From: Pseudomonas viridiflava | GTDB lineage: Bacteria; Pseudomonadota; Gammaproteobacteria; Pseudomonadales; Pseudomonadaceae | Assembly: GCF_900580865.1 (NCBI RefSeq) | Contig: NZ_UTBZ01000099.1 | Span: 78,001-142,000 of the forward strand | DNA: 64,000 nt | Reading direction: 5' to 3' | Part shown: positions 36,115-45,483 of the stretch, in pieces | Position numbering within the stretch: position 1 is the first letter of the stretch | How the letters are laid out: each line of letters opens with the position of its first letter | Notes under the pieces: generated by a model | Told to the model about the DNA's origin: nothing | Databases searched by the model: none | What the model saw: the letters and a program-made list of their open reading frames with translations, nothing else | Made by a program: the position numbers and the translations under genes

Positions 36115-37015
36115 TGCGCTTGGTCCTCAGCTCGGAATACAAGTAAGGCACGATGATCGCGAGGATCGCACCGAGCATCAGAATCGCACTGGCCGAGCCC
36201 ATGCCCATCTGGCCGCGACTGAAGGTGAAGGAATACATGAACATCGCTGGCAGGTCGGAGGAATAACCCGGACCACCGGCAGTCATCGCCGCGACCAGGT
36301 CGAAGCTCTTGATCGCGATGTGCGCCAGAATCATCACGGCACTGAAGAACACCGGACGCAGGCTTGGCAGCACCACTTTCCAGTAGATCGTCGGCATGCT
36401 TGCGCCATCGATCTGTGCGGCGCGGATGATCGATTGATCAACACCGCGCAGGCCGGCGAGGAACATCGCCATGATAAAGCCCGAGGCTTGCCACACAGCG
36501 GCGATCACCAGGCAGTAAACCACGCGATCAGGGTCGATCAGCCAGTCGAGACGGAAGCCTTCCCAGCCCCAGTCACGCAACAATTTGTCCAGGCCCATGC
36601 CCGGGTTGAGCAGCCATTTCCACGCGGTACCGGTGACGATCATCGAGAGCGCCATCGGATACAGGTAGATGGTGCGGATAAAGCCTTCGCGACGGATGCG
36701 CTGGTCGAGGAACACCGCCAGCAACACGCCGATCACCAAAGTGATGCCAATGAACATGCCGCCGAACACCGCGAGGTTTTTGCTCGCGACCCACCAGCGA
36801 TCGTTGTCGAACAACCGCTCGTATTGCGCCAGACCGGCCCACTTGTAGTTGGGCAGGAACGTCGAGGTGGTGAACGACAGCACGAACGTCCACAGGATGT
36901 AGCCGTAGAAGCCCACCAGCACGATGAACATGCTCGGCGCCAGCACCAGTTTGGGTAGCCAGCGTTGCAATGCATCGAACGGCGAGGCCTTGCTGAACAC
37001 AGCAACAGAACTCAT
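36107..37015 (-). CDS. gtsB: Glucose ABC transporter permease GtsB
   Basis: A 302-residue permease of the MalF/UgpA group, with about six membrane helices beginning LVLAPSMFIVLVGFYGYILW. The EAA-loop GVDQSIIRAAQIDGASMPTIYWKVVLP is near residues 205-230. Pairs with GtsC. It lies 156 bases after gtsA, a gap filled mostly by a REP pair, which may separate the expression level of the binding protein from that of the membrane parts. Confidence 0.93.
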   Translation of the reverse strand: MSSVAVFSKASPFDALQRWLPKLVLAPSMFIVLVGFYGYILWTFVLSFTTSTFLPNYKWAGLAQYERLFDNDRWWVASKNLAVFGGMFIGITLVIGVLLAVFLDQRIRREGFIRTIYLYPMALSMIVTGTAWKWLLNPGMGLDKLLRDWGWEGFRLDWLIDPDRVVYCLVIAAVWQASGFIMAMFLAGLRGVDQSIIRAAQIDGASMPTIYWKVVLPSLRPVFFSAVMILAHIAIKSFDLVAAMTAGGPGYSSDLPAMFMYSFTFSRGQMGMGSASAILMLGAILAIIVPYLYSELRTKRND

Positions 37016-37060
37016 GGGGAAATCCAGTACAGGGAATAAAAACTACAGTGAGATCCCTTG

Positions 37061-37147
37061 TGGGAGCGAACCTGCTCGCGAATGCGGTGTGTCAGTCGAC
37101 GGATGGAGCAACTGACACGACGCCTTCGCGAGCAGGCTCGCTCCCAC
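37061..37147. repeat. Paired REP element, type A, inside the gts operon
   Basis: Inverted GTGGGAGCGAACCTGCTCGC and matching right arm, 87 bp, between gtsA and gtsB. In RNA it can form a long hairpin beyond the gtsA stop. Confidence 0.9.
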
Positions 37148-37171
37148 AGGAGAAGCCTGCGCTACCGACGC

Positions 37172-38473
37172 TTATTTGGACGACTTGATCGCTGCGCCAA
37201 GTTTCTTGGCGGTGTCGGCCGGGTCGGCTTTCGGGTCGTTGATGTAGTTGGTCACGACATCAAAGAACGCGCCTTGCACGGCCAGCGTGGTCGCCATGTT
37301 GTGCGCCATGCTTGGTTGCAGGCCGCCGGACTTGGCGTCCGCCAGGAAGTCCTTGGCCGCGGTCTGCGCGCAGGAATCGAAACCGAGCTTGTCCATGTTG
37401 GTCAACATGTCGTTGCGCACCGGGATCGAGCCTTTGTTGATGCTGAAGACTTTCTGGAAGTTCTCACCCAGCACGACTTTGGCGATGTCCTGCTGACCGG
37501 CCGCAGTGCCTGCGTCCTTCTGCTTGAACACGGCCAGCGAGTCGATGTTGTAGGTGAACGCCTTGTCGGTGCCCGGGAAGGCGACGCACTCGTAGTCCTT
37601 GCCGGCGACTTTCTTGGCGGCGGTCCATTCGGACTTGGCCCAGTCACCCATGATCTGCATGCCGGCCTTGCCGTTGATGACCTTGGCCGCTTCCAGGTTC
37701 CAGTCCTGACCTTTGCCGTCGGCGTCCATGTAGGTCGCGACTTTCTTCAGCTCGGTCAGCGCCTTGACCATTTCCGGGCCGGTCAGCGCAGCGTTGTCCA
37801 GGTCAACCAGGGCTTTCTTGTAACCATCGACACCCATGACCGAAAGCACTACAGCTTCGAACACGGTGCTGTCCTGCCAAGGCTGACCGCCGTGAGCCAG
37901 CGGAATGAAGCCCGCAGCTTTCAGCTTGTCGCCAGCGGCATAGAATTCTTCGAGGGTGGTCGGGTTCTTGGTGATCCCGGCTTTCTTGAACACTTCCGGG
38001 TTGATCCACAGCCAGTTCACACGGTGAATGTTCACCGGCACGGCCACGTAATCACCGTCGTACTTCACGGTATCGGAGACTTTCTTGTCGAGCAGGCTGT
38101 CCCACTTTTCCGACTTGGCGACGTCTTTCAACACGTCGGTGTCGAGCAGGCCGGTCGATGCCCATTCCTGAATGTCCGGGCCTTTGATCTGGGCTACGCC
38201 AGGCGGGTTGCCGGCAACGGCTCGGCTTTTCAGCACGGTCATGGCAGTCGCACCGCCACCGCCGGCGACAGCGCCGTCTTTCCAGGTGAAACCGTCTTTT
38301 TCGACTTGTGCCTTGAGCACATCAACAGCGGCTTTTTCGCCACCGGAGGTCCACCAGTGCACGACTTCGACCGAACCTTTGGATTCGGCAGCGGAAACAC
38401 TGAGCGGCAGGATTGCGAGCGGGAACAGGGAGGCGACAGAAATGACAGTAGCGAGGCGAGAAATCGCATTCAT
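37172..38473 (-). CDS. gtsA: Glucose-binding periplasmic protein GtsA
   Basis: A 433-residue type 1 sugar-binding protein with a signal peptide of about 29 residues (MNAISRLATVISVASLFPLA, cleavage near SVSAAE). It captures glucose or mannose in the periplasm for GtsBCD. Motifs include VEVVHWWTSGGEKAA and VPVNIHRVNWLWINPEVF. The ATG at 38473 has AAAGGT upstream; a longer frame begins in the leader. The leader carries ATAACAACAAG just before the ribosome site, a likely Hfq/Crc site. Confidence 0.93.
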   Translation of the reverse strand: MNAISRLATVISVASLFPLAILPLSVSAAESKGSVEVVHWWTSGGEKAAVDVLKAQVEKDGFTWKDGAVAGGGGATAMTVLKSRAVAGNPPGVAQIKGPDIQEWASTGLLDTDVLKDVAKSEKWDSLLDKKVSDTVKYDGDYVAVPVNIHRVNWLWINPEVFKKAGITKNPTTLEEFYAAGDKLKAAGFIPLAHGGQPWQDSTVFEAVVLSVMGVDGYKKALVDLDNAALTGPEMVKALTELKKVATYMDADGKGQDWNLEAAKVINGKAGMQIMGDWAKSEWTAAKKVAGKDYECVAFPGTDKAFTYNIDSLAVFKQKDAGTAAGQQDIAKVVLGENFQKVFSINKGSIPVRNDMLTNMDKLGFDSCAQTAAKDFLADAKSGGLQPSMAHNMATTLAVQGAFFDVVTNYINDPKADPADTAKKLGAAIKSSK

Positions 38474-38488
38474 TCGAAATGTACCTTT

Positions 38489-38499
38489 CTTGTTGTTAT
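38489..38499 (-). promoter_or_regulatory. Candidate Hfq/Crc CA motif in the gtsA leader
   Basis: The minus strand reads ATAACAACAAG immediately before AAAGGT of the gtsA ribosome site. Confidence 0.65.
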
Positions 38500-38592
38500 G
38501 CATTGCAAGTCTGGTGCTTGCGCTGCACAGGAGTTTAAACAGGACGTTTCCCTTCGCAGGTAACGAAGGGACGCGCGAATGTCACCACATGG

Positions 38593-39852
38593 TTACACAG
38601 GACTGCTCTGGGATAACTGCGCCAGCGCGGTCGCCATACTGGGTGACAAGGGTAGACGAGGGATCAGCACCGCCTGCCAGGCGTGATACAGATCGGGTTT
38701 GCCCGGCCAGATATCGGCACTTGGGATGTTTTGCGGATTGAGTTCGTGGTGCCAGCTGCCATCGCAACGGTCGATGAAATTCACCTCGCAGAATTCCCAG
38801 AACAGTCGGTACCAGCTTTCGTATTGCGCATCGCCGGTGCGCTTTAGCAACGCGCTCGCAGCAGCGCTGGCTTCAGCGTGAGTCCAATGCAAGCGGTGGC
38901 GAACTACCGCTTTGTTGTCCCAGTCGAGGGTGTAAACGATGCCCGGCAAACCATCGACATTCCAGCCGTGACGGCAGTTGTTCTCGAACAGTTTTGCCGC
39001 GTCAGTGGCGAGCCAGCCGGGCGTGAGCATACCGGCCTGCACCCGCGCCGCTTCGAGGTGCAGCAACAGCCGCGCCCACTCGAAACCGTGGCCCGGCGTG
39101 GTGCCGTAAGGGCGGAAACCATCGGCGGGATTGTCTTGGTTGTATTCACGCAGCGGCTGCCATTCGCGGTCGAAATGTTCGATGACCATGTAACCGTTGC
39201 CGGCGGCGTGACCGTGAATCACTCGCTCGACGATGCGTTGCGCGCGCACAAGCCAGCGCGGATCTTCGGTGACATCGGCCAGCGCGAGGAACGCTTCGGT
39301 CGCGTGCATGTTGCTGTTGGCGCCGCGATAGGCCTCTTCTTCGCTCCAGTCACGACTGAAGAATTCGCGCATGGCGCCCTCTTCTTCGCTCCAGAAATAC
39401 GTGTCGATGATGTCGATGGCATCGTCCAGCAACGCTTGGGCGCCGGGACGCTGCGCGACTACAGCGGAACTGGCGGCCAGTGCGACAAAGGCATGCAGAT
39501 AGGCATTCTTGCCGGTGTTGTCATCGCGGTGTTCGGCGACAGCAAACCAGCCGCCGTGCAGTGCATCACGCAACGGCCCACGCAGGGCGGCGATGCCGTG
39601 ATCGACCAGTTCGGCAAAACCCGGCAGCCCCTGAATGTGGGCCATGGCGAAGCTGTGGGTCATGCGCGCGGTGTTCATGGTTTCGGCTTGCGCGTTCGCA
39701 GGCAGACGGCCGCGTTCGTCGAGGTTGCCGAAGCCCTCGGGCAGTTTTGATGCCTTGGCGAAATCCAGCAGGCGCAGGCCTTCGGCGGCGAGCCATTGCT
39801 GGTGGGCAGGGGCATTCAGCCAACTGCTGAAGCCGGGTTGGAAGAGATCCAT
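38593..39852 (-). CDS. AGE-family epimerase/isomerase, mannose isomerase-like
   Basis: A 419-residue (alpha/alpha)6-barrel protein of the N-acylglucosamine 2-epimerase family. Conserved stretches are NTARMTHSFAMAHI, DALHGGWFAV, KNAYLHAFVALA, ANSNMHATEAFLALA, PGHGFEWARLLL and HEL near the C-terminus; the histidines in these form the usual site. Relatives of the YihS/mannose isomerase type interconvert mannose, fructose and glucose. Its place upstream of gtsABCD supports a role with sugars taken up by that system. AAAGG precedes the ATG and ATAACAACAAAAAA lies just before that. Confidence 0.85.
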   Translation of the reverse strand: MDLFQPGFSSWLNAPAHQQWLAAEGLRLLDFAKASKLPEGFGNLDERGRLPANAQAETMNTARMTHSFAMAHIQGLPGFAELVDHGIAALRGPLRDALHGGWFAVAEHRDDNTGKNAYLHAFVALAASSAVVAQRPGAQALLDDAIDIIDTYFWSEEEGAMREFFSRDWSEEEAYRGANSNMHATEAFLALADVTEDPRWLVRAQRIVERVIHGHAAGNGYMVIEHFDREWQPLREYNQDNPADGFRPYGTTPGHGFEWARLLLHLEAARVQAGMLTPGWLATDAAKLFENNCRHGWNVDGLPGIVYTLDWDNKAVVRHRLHWTHAEASAAASALLKRTGDAQYESWYRLFWEFCEVNFIDRCDGSWHHELNPQNIPSADIWPGKPDLYHAWQAVLIPRLPLSPSMATALAQLSQSSPV

Positions 39853-39860
39853 GGGTGGCC

Positions 39861-39874
39861 TTTTTTGTTGTTAT
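39861..39874 (-). promoter_or_regulatory. Candidate Hfq/Crc CA motif in the AGE isomerase leader
   Basis: The minus strand reads ATAACAACAAAAAA directly before the ribosome site AAGGCC. Confidence 0.6.
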
Positions 39875-39959
39875 GACTGCGGGGAGTCTAAACAACGGGT
39901 CGGGGTGGGCTTGTAACGAAGGGGGCGGGGTTTGTCACCAGGCCGTGACAAAAGAACCA

Positions 39960-40137
39960 CCCTCACCCCAGCCCTCTCCCAGAGGTAGAGGGGGCCGACC
40001 GAGTGGTGCAGAGCTATCCGCCGACCTGAAATACCGAGTCGATTATGGATTCGCTATAAAACTTTCAAGTCGGCGTATCTCTTCAGCATCCCCCGGTCAG
40101 TCCCCTCTCCCTCTGGGAGAGGGCTAGGGTGAGGGTA
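39960..40137. repeat. 130-bp extragenic repeat, single unit
   Basis: Ends CCCTCACCCCAGCCCTCTCC and GGGAGAGGGCTAGGGTGAGG are inverted copies. The interior carries GAGTCGATTATGGATTCG and GGGGCCGACCGAG. This copy is between two genes on the same strand (gtrS and the isomerase gene), unlike the others. Confidence 0.8.
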
Positions 40138-40147
40138 AGCTTTTGAC

Positions 40148-41617
40148 TCAATCCGCCGAACGCGGCAACTGCAACGTCACCCGCAACCCACCCTCACGCA
40201 GATTCTGCAACGTCACCTCACCGCCATGACTGTGGGCAATATTGCGCGCGATGCCCAACCCCAAGCCATATCCCTGCTGCTGCCCCGCCAGCCGGAAGTG
40301 CGGCTCAAACACCTGCTCCAAGCGCTGCTCCGGCACGCCCGGCCCTTCATCATCGACATGCAGCACAAACGCGCTGTCATCGTCATCGATGTGCAGATGC
40401 GCGTTCTGCCCATACTTCAAGGCGTTGTCGATCAAGTTGCCGATGCAGCGTTTCAACGCCAAAGGCTTGCCCGGATATGCCGCCAACGCACGACCATGCT
40501 GAGTCACCCGGCCGTTGCCGTTCGGCGCCAGGTACGGCTCGACCAGACAATCAAGCACATGATTAAGATCCACCGGCTCGATGTTCTCGTGGATGTCAGT
40601 GTCTTTCACACACTGCAGCGCACCTTTGACCAACAACTCCAGCTCATCCAGATCACGGCCGAACTTGGCCTGCAGCTTCTCGTCTTCAAGCAATTCGACG
40701 CGCAAACGCAAACGGGTGATCGGCGTGCGCAGATCATGGGAAATCGCGCTGAACAACTGGCTGCGTTCAGTCAGGTAACGGCTGATGCGCTCGCGCATGG
40801 TGTTGAACGCACGCCCCACTTCGACCACCTCGCTGCCGCCGCCCTCAGCCACCGGCTCGACGTCGGCGCCCAGCGACAGATCCCGCGCGGCTCGCGCCAG
40901 ACGTTTGAGCGGCCGACTCTGCCAGTGCACCAGCAGACCGATGAACAGCAGCAGGAACCCGCTGGTGAGAACGATGAACCACACCTGCTGCGACGGGAGG
41001 CCTTGTTCTTCAAGACTGGTGTACGGCTCCGGCAGCAAGGATGCGATGTACAGCCATTCGCCCGGCGCCATCTGAATCTGTGTGACCAACACCGGCGGGT
41101 TTACCGGTTCCAGGGTCAGCGCGTAATGCGCCCAGGAACGTGGCAATTCATCCAGCTTCAGCCCGGCGTTGAAAATTCGCAGATCTTCGGGGCTGACAAA
41201 GGTCACCGAAATATCCGTGTCGTTGCCGAGGGTCTGGCGCAGCACTTCATCGACCGCTTTCATCACCGCCGCTTTACGCGGTGTCACCGGCAAGACGTCC
41301 ATGCCCAGCGGCTTATCGTTAAGCGTCACGACAAATCGGGTGCCGCCCATGCTGCGCAACTGATCGAGCACCAATGGCCGATAAGCCACAGGCAATGAAC
41401 GAAAATAGCTGACGCTGGCGGTCATCGAATGGGCAAGGCTGCGGGCGCTGGTGACCAGACCCTCGAGCTGCGTGGCACGCAGTTGCGAGACCCAGATCAC
41501 GCTCGACAAAGTCTGCGCAAACAACACCGCGAGCAAGGTCAGCAGCAACATCCGCCCGAGCAGCGAGCGCGGTACCGGCACCTTGGCGGCGAGTTTGCGC
41601 AACGACTCAGTGAGCAT
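40148..41617 (-). CDS. gtrS: Sensor histidine kinase GtrS (GltS)
   Basis: A 489-residue inner-membrane histidine kinase: two membrane helices (about 20-42 and 215-235) flank a periplasmic domain, followed by HAMP, H-box FSAISHDLRTPITRLRLRVELL, and N/G boxes NLIDNALKYGQ, DEGPGVP and GLGLGIARNI. In P. aeruginosa GtrS senses 2-ketogluconate and 6-phosphogluconate and controls glucose transport genes through GltR. Its start lies within the last codons of gltR (11-base overlap). A longer frame to 41653 is within gltR and unlikely. Confidence 0.93.
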   Translation of the reverse strand: MLTESLRKLAAKVPVPRSLLGRMLLLTLLAVLFAQTLSSVIWVSQLRATQLEGLVTSARSLAHSMTASVSYFRSLPVAYRPLVLDQLRSMGGTRFVVTLNDKPLGMDVLPVTPRKAAVMKAVDEVLRQTLGNDTDISVTFVSPEDLRIFNAGLKLDELPRSWAHYALTLEPVNPPVLVTQIQMAPGEWLYIASLLPEPYTSLEEQGLPSQQVWFIVLTSGFLLLFIGLLVHWQSRPLKRLARAARDLSLGADVEPVAEGGGSEVVEVGRAFNTMRERISRYLTERSQLFSAISHDLRTPITRLRLRVELLEDEKLQAKFGRDLDELELLVKGALQCVKDTDIHENIEPVDLNHVLDCLVEPYLAPNGNGRVTQHGRALAAYPGKPLALKRCIGNLIDNALKYGQNAHLHIDDDDSAFVLHVDDEGPGVPEQRLEQVFEPHFRLAGQQQGYGLGLGIARNIAHSHGGEVTLQNLREGGLRVTLQLPRSAD

Positions 41618-42338
41618 TGCCGGCAACCACGTTGGCTGCCAGTTGATAGCCACTGCCGCGTACGGTGCGGATCAGTCGTGGCGGTTTCTCGGTGTCGCGC
41701 AGACGCTGGCGCAAACGGCTGACGGCCATGTCGACAATGCGATCGAGCGGCATCAGGTCGCGGCCCCGGGTGGCGTTGCCGATGGTGTCGCGGTCGAGGA
41801 TTTCCTGCGGGTGATCGAGGAACAGTTTCAGCAGGGCAAAGTCGGCGCCGGAGAGAATCACTTCCTCGCCGTCGGTGTGAAACAGGCGATGGCTGACCAT
41901 GTCCAGCCGCCATTCATCGAAGGCCAGCACGTCACTGCCGCTGCGTTCCTGACCGAATTGCGCACGCCGCAGCAACGCCTTGATGCGAGCTTGCAGTTCG
42001 CGCGGGCTGAAGGGTTTGCCGAGGTAGTCGTCGGCGCCGAGTTCCAGACCGATCACGCGGTCGGCTTCGTCGGAACTGGCGGTCAGCATGATGATCGGCA
42101 CCTGCGCCTGACGCGGATGCTGACGCACCCAACGGCACAGGCTGAAGCCGTCTTCGTCGGGCAGCATGACATCGAGGATCACCAGATCGCTCGGCGCCTC
42201 GTTGAGGGCCTGACGAAAACTGGCACCGTCGGCGGTGGCCCGCACCTGAAACCCGGCGCGGGTCAGGTAGGTTTCCAGCAACTCGCGTATTTCCTGGTCG
42301 TCATCGACCAACAATATCGACTTGTTGACTGAGCTCAC
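41607..42338 (-). CDS. gltR: Response regulator GltR
   Basis: A 243-residue OmpR-family regulator. The receiver domain has acidic residues DDD at 12-14 and the phosphoacceptor D56 in VILDVMLPDEDG; the winged helix is in the C-terminal 100 residues (RDLMPLDRIVDMAVSRLRQRL). It regulates oprB and gts genes. The start is GTG with AAGGATG nine bases upstream. AATTCCAACAACAAG overlaps this ribosome site. It is the first of the gltR-gtrS pair, 180 bases after glk. Confidence 0.93.
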   Translation of the reverse strand: MSSVNKSILLVDDDQEIRELLETYLTRAGFQVRATADGASFRQALNEAPSDLVILDVMLPDEDGFSLCRWVRQHPRQAQVPIIMLTASSDEADRVIGLELGADDYLGKPFSPRELQARIKALLRRAQFGQERSGSDVLAFDEWRLDMVSHRLFHTDGEEVILSGADFALLKLFLDHPQEILDRDTIGNATRGRDLMPLDRIVDMAVSRLRQRLRDTEKPPRLIRTVRGSGYQLAANVVAGNAH

Positions 42339-42350
42339 TTCGAAGGCATC

Positions 42351-42365
42351 CTTGTTGTTGGAATT
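42351..42365 (-). promoter_or_regulatory. CA motif overlapping the gltR ribosome site
   Basis: The minus strand reads AATTCCAACAACAAG running into GATG. It shares the 13-mer ATTCCAACAACAA with the leaders of edd and gap. Confidence 0.65.
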
Positions 42366-42416
42366 GGGGCGGATTATGCCTTAAGCATCAAACTAACAAA
42401 CACTACAGAAACCCCT

Positions 42417-42504
42417 GTGGGAGCGAGCCTGCTCGCGAATCGGTTTTAACATTCAACAGATCTGTTGACTGACACACCGCTTTCGCGAGCAGGCTCGCTC
42501 CCAC
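42417..42504. repeat. Paired REP element, type A
   Basis: Inverted GTGGGAGCGAGCCTGCTCGC arms, 88 bp, in the glk-gltR gap. Confidence 0.9.
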
Positions 42505-42518
42505 AATTGGATTGCATT

Positions 42519-43478
42519 TCACTTTGGGATTGACTGGTCCAGGGCTACGCCGGCGCCAACCAGCCCGGAATACGGCGCTGTCACCAGCCACACCGGTATG
42601 CCTTTGAAGTAATCGCTCATGCAGCCTTTGTCAGCGAAGCTGCGGGCGAAACCGCTTTCGAGGAAGAAATCGGCAAACCGTGGAATCACACCACCGACGA
42701 TGTAAACCCCACCCCGTCCGCCCGTGGTCAGCACGTTGTTGCCGGCGACACGGCCGAGCCAGCAGCAGAACTGCTCCAGCACTTCCAGGGCAATCGGATC
42801 ACCCGCCAGCCCGGCCGCCGTGATCGCTTCCGGCGTATCAAGCGTTGGCTCATGCCCGTCCACTGCGCAGATCGCGCGGTAGACTCGCGGCAAACCGCCG
42901 CCGCTCAACGCGGTTTCCGCGCTGACATGGCCGATTTCATTGTGGATGTGCTGCCACAACTGAGTTTCACGCGGGCTGCTCAGCGGCAGATCGACGTGAC
43001 CACCCTCGCCCGGCAACGCCGCGAAACGACCTTCACCAAGATCCAGCAACGTACCGACGCCAAGGCCTGTGCCCGGACCGATCACCACCGCCGGACGCAA
43101 CGGCTCCGGTGTGCCCTCGCAGACCACGCGGAATTCGCCCGGCTGCAAACGGGTCATGCCCAGCGCCATCGCCGAGAAGTCGTTGACCAGCAACAACTGC
43201 TCGACCTGCAAGGTTTTGCAGAACGCTTTTCGACTTAGGCGCCAGTGATTGTTGGTGAATTTGAATTCATCACCACTGACCGGGCCGGCCACCGACAGGC
43301 ACACCGAACCGATCGAACCCGGCGCCAGACCGAGCCCGCTCAGATAGAGGCTGATCGCCTCTTCCGGGCTGGCGTGGTCGGCCGTGGCCAGCACCTGAAC
43401 CGATTCCAATTGCTGGTTTTTCCACAACGCAAACCGCGCGTTGGTGCCTCCGATGTCACCGACCAAAGCCAGTTTCAA
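42519..43478 (-). CDS. glk: Glucokinase
   Basis: A 319-residue ASKHA-fold sugar kinase that phosphorylates glucose with ATP. The phosphate loop is LVGDIGGTNARFALW at the N-terminus; LVNDFSAMALG carries the catalytic Asp and VVIGPGTGLGVG binds adenosine. The start is TTG, overlapping the edd stop as TTGA, with CTGGAG within the edd end as ribosome site. Nothing better lies nearby. It is co-transcribed with edd and expressed less strongly than an ATG start would give. Confidence 0.93.
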   Translation of the reverse strand: MKLALVGDIGGTNARFALWKNQQLESVQVLATADHASPEEAISLYLSGLGLAPGSIGSVCLSVAGPVSGDEFKFTNNHWRLSRKAFCKTLQVEQLLLVNDFSAMALGMTRLQPGEFRVVCEGTPEPLRPAVVIGPGTGLGVGTLLDLGEGRFAALPGEGGHVDLPLSSPRETQLWQHIHNEIGHVSAETALSGGGLPRVYRAICAVDGHEPTLDTPEAITAAGLAGDPIALEVLEQFCCWLGRVAGNNVLTTGGRGGVYIVGGVIPRFADFFLESGFARSFADKGCMSDYFKGIPVWLVTAPYSGLVGAGVALDQSIPK

Positions 43479-45301
43479 TTAAGCGTCTCCAGGGCAGAAG
43501 TGAAGGCGCTGGCGCCCTGCTCCGCCGAGCTGAAGGCCATGCGCATGAAGCCAAACAGTTCGCGACCGCTGCCGATGTTGTTGCCCAACAGGCCTTTGGC
43601 GGGTTCGCGCGCTGCAAATTCTGCGGCGTCGACCTTGAGTTCCAAGGTGCCTTTAACGCCATCGACACGGATGATATCGCCCTCTTGCACGCGCGCCAAA
43701 GCGCCACCGACATAAGCTTCCGGGCTGACGTGAATCGCCGCCGGAATTTTCCCCGAGGCGCCGGACATACGGCCGTCAGTCACAAGGGCGACTTTGAAGC
43801 CACGATCCTGCAACACGCCGAGGAACGGCGTCATCTTGTGCAGCTCCGGCATGCCGTTGGAACGCGGGCCCTGGAAGCGCATCACCGCGACAAAATCTTT
43901 TTCCAGCAGACCGGCCTTGAACGCGTCGGCCAGATCTTGTTGATCCTGGAACACCATCGCCGGTGCTTCGACGATCTGGTTTTCCAGGGCGACGGCGGAC
44001 ACCTTCATCACACCGCGACCGAGGTTGCCTTCCATCACCCGCAAACCGCCTTCCTGCGAGAATGCACGGGCGACCGGGCGCAGGATGTTTTCGTCGAGGC
44101 TGTCGACCGGACCTTCGCGCCAGACCAGTTCACCGTTATCGAGGAACGGTTCCTTGGTGTATTTGCTCAGGCCATGGCCGAGCACGGTGTTGACGTCTTC
44201 GTGCAGCAGACCGGCGCCGAGCAGTTCGCGAATCAGGAACGACATGCCGCCCGCTGCCTGGAAGTGGTTGATGTCGGCTTTGCCGTTCGGATAAACGTGG
44301 CTCAGGGTCGGCACGACTTCGGAGAGGTCGGCCATGTCTTGCCAGGTCAGTTGAATGCCCGCGGCCATGGCGATCGCCGGCATGTGCAGGGTGTGGTTGG
44401 TCGAACCGCCGGTGGCGTGCAGCGCGACGATCGAGTTGACCAGCGATTTCTCGTCGACGATTTCGCCGATCGGCATGAAGTTGCCGTTCTGTTTGGTCAG
44501 GCGCGTGACTTGATGTGCAGCTTCGCGGGTCAGCGCGTCACGCAGCGGCGTGTTCGGGTTGACGAAAGAAGCGCCCGGCAAGTGCAGGCCCATGACTTCC
44601 ATCAGCAACTGGTTGGTGTTGGCGGTGCCGTAGAACGTGCAGGTGCCCGGGCTGTGGTAGGACTTCATCTCCGATTCCAGCAGCTCTTCGCGGGTTGCCT
44701 TGCCTTCGGCGTACTTCTGGCGCACGTCGGCTTTTTCCTTGTTGGAAATCCCCGAGACCATCGGCCCGCCCGGGACGAAAATCGTCGGCAGGTGACCGAA
44801 GCGCAGCGAACCCATCATCAGGCCCGGGACGATCTTGTCGCAGATGCCGAGCATCAGCGCGCCGTCGAACATGTTGTGCGACAGCGCCACAGCGGTGGAC
44901 ATGGCGATCACTTCGCGGCTCGGCAAGCTCAGTTCCATACCCGGCTCGCCTTGGGTGACGCCGTCGCACATCGCCGGAGTGCCGCCAGCGAACTGGCCGA
45001 CCGAGCCGATTTCGCGCAGGGCGTTCTTGATCTGTTCCGGGAAGACTTCATACGGCTGATGCGCCGAGAGCATGTCGTTATACGAAGAAACAATGGCGAT
45101 GTTCGCCGAGTTCATCATCCGCAGGCTGTGCTTGTCTTCGCTGCCGCAACCGGCCACGCCGTGGGCGAAGTTGGCGCATTGCAGCTTGCCGCGCATCGGC
45201 CCGTCAGTGGCGGCGCCGCGAATCAGTGCAAGGTAAGCCTGACGCGTGGCGCGGCTGCGGGCGATAAGCCGTTCGGTGACCTCAAGAACGCGGGGATGCA
45301 T
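43475..45301 (-). CDS. edd: 6-phosphogluconate dehydratase
   Basis: A 608-residue iron-sulfur dehydratase that makes 2-keto-3-deoxy-6-phosphogluconate. Cluster ligands lie in CANFAHGVAGCGSEDK, in TPAMCDGVTQGEPG and in GICDKIVPG; the family motif FTLYGTANTN-like SPGTCTFYGTANTNQ is near residue 220. First gene of edd-glk, divergent from gap. CTGGAG lies six bases before the ATG. A HexR-like site is at 45364-45378. Confidence 0.95.
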   Translation of the reverse strand: MHPRVLEVTERLIARSRATRQAYLALIRGAATDGPMRGKLQCANFAHGVAGCGSEDKHSLRMMNSANIAIVSSYNDMLSAHQPYEVFPEQIKNALREIGSVGQFAGGTPAMCDGVTQGEPGMELSLPSREVIAMSTAVALSHNMFDGALMLGICDKIVPGLMMGSLRFGHLPTIFVPGGPMVSGISNKEKADVRQKYAEGKATREELLESEMKSYHSPGTCTFYGTANTNQLLMEVMGLHLPGASFVNPNTPLRDALTREAAHQVTRLTKQNGNFMPIGEIVDEKSLVNSIVALHATGGSTNHTLHMPAIAMAAGIQLTWQDMADLSEVVPTLSHVYPNGKADINHFQAAGGMSFLIRELLGAGLLHEDVNTVLGHGLSKYTKEPFLDNGELVWREGPVDSLDENILRPVARAFSQEGGLRVMEGNLGRGVMKVSAVALENQIVEAPAMVFQDQQDLADAFKAGLLEKDFVAVMRFQGPRSNGMPELHKMTPFLGVLQDRGFKVALVTDGRMSGASGKIPAAIHVSPEAYVGGALARVQEGDIIRVDGVKGTLELKVDAAEFAAREPAKGLLGNNIGSGRELFGFMRMAFSSAEQGASAFTSALETLN

Positions 45302-45360
45302 GTGTAGAACTCCAGGCTAACGGATATGGCGACCTGATTGTCTATGCTGATCAAACGCCG

Positions 45361-45378
45361 TTGTTGTTGGAATGACAG
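45361..45378. promoter_or_regulatory. Candidate HexR operator for edd
   Basis: The minus strand reads CTGTCATTCCAACAA, which fits TTGT-N7-ACAA with one change. It overlaps ATTCCAACAACAA, which is an inverted copy of the motif at 45489-45501. Confidence 0.55.
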
Positions 45379-45483
45379 ACGGCTTTTTTGACCATTCGGA
45401 CCAGTTGATTCAGGTCACTCGTTGTAGATAAAACAAAATATTGCCACTAAAAAGGCTTGTTTTCTATTTTTATGCGAATAATC

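Noticed and set aside
43685..45307. 540-codon open frame antisense to edd
   Set aside because: Shadow of edd; composition is typical of antisense reading.
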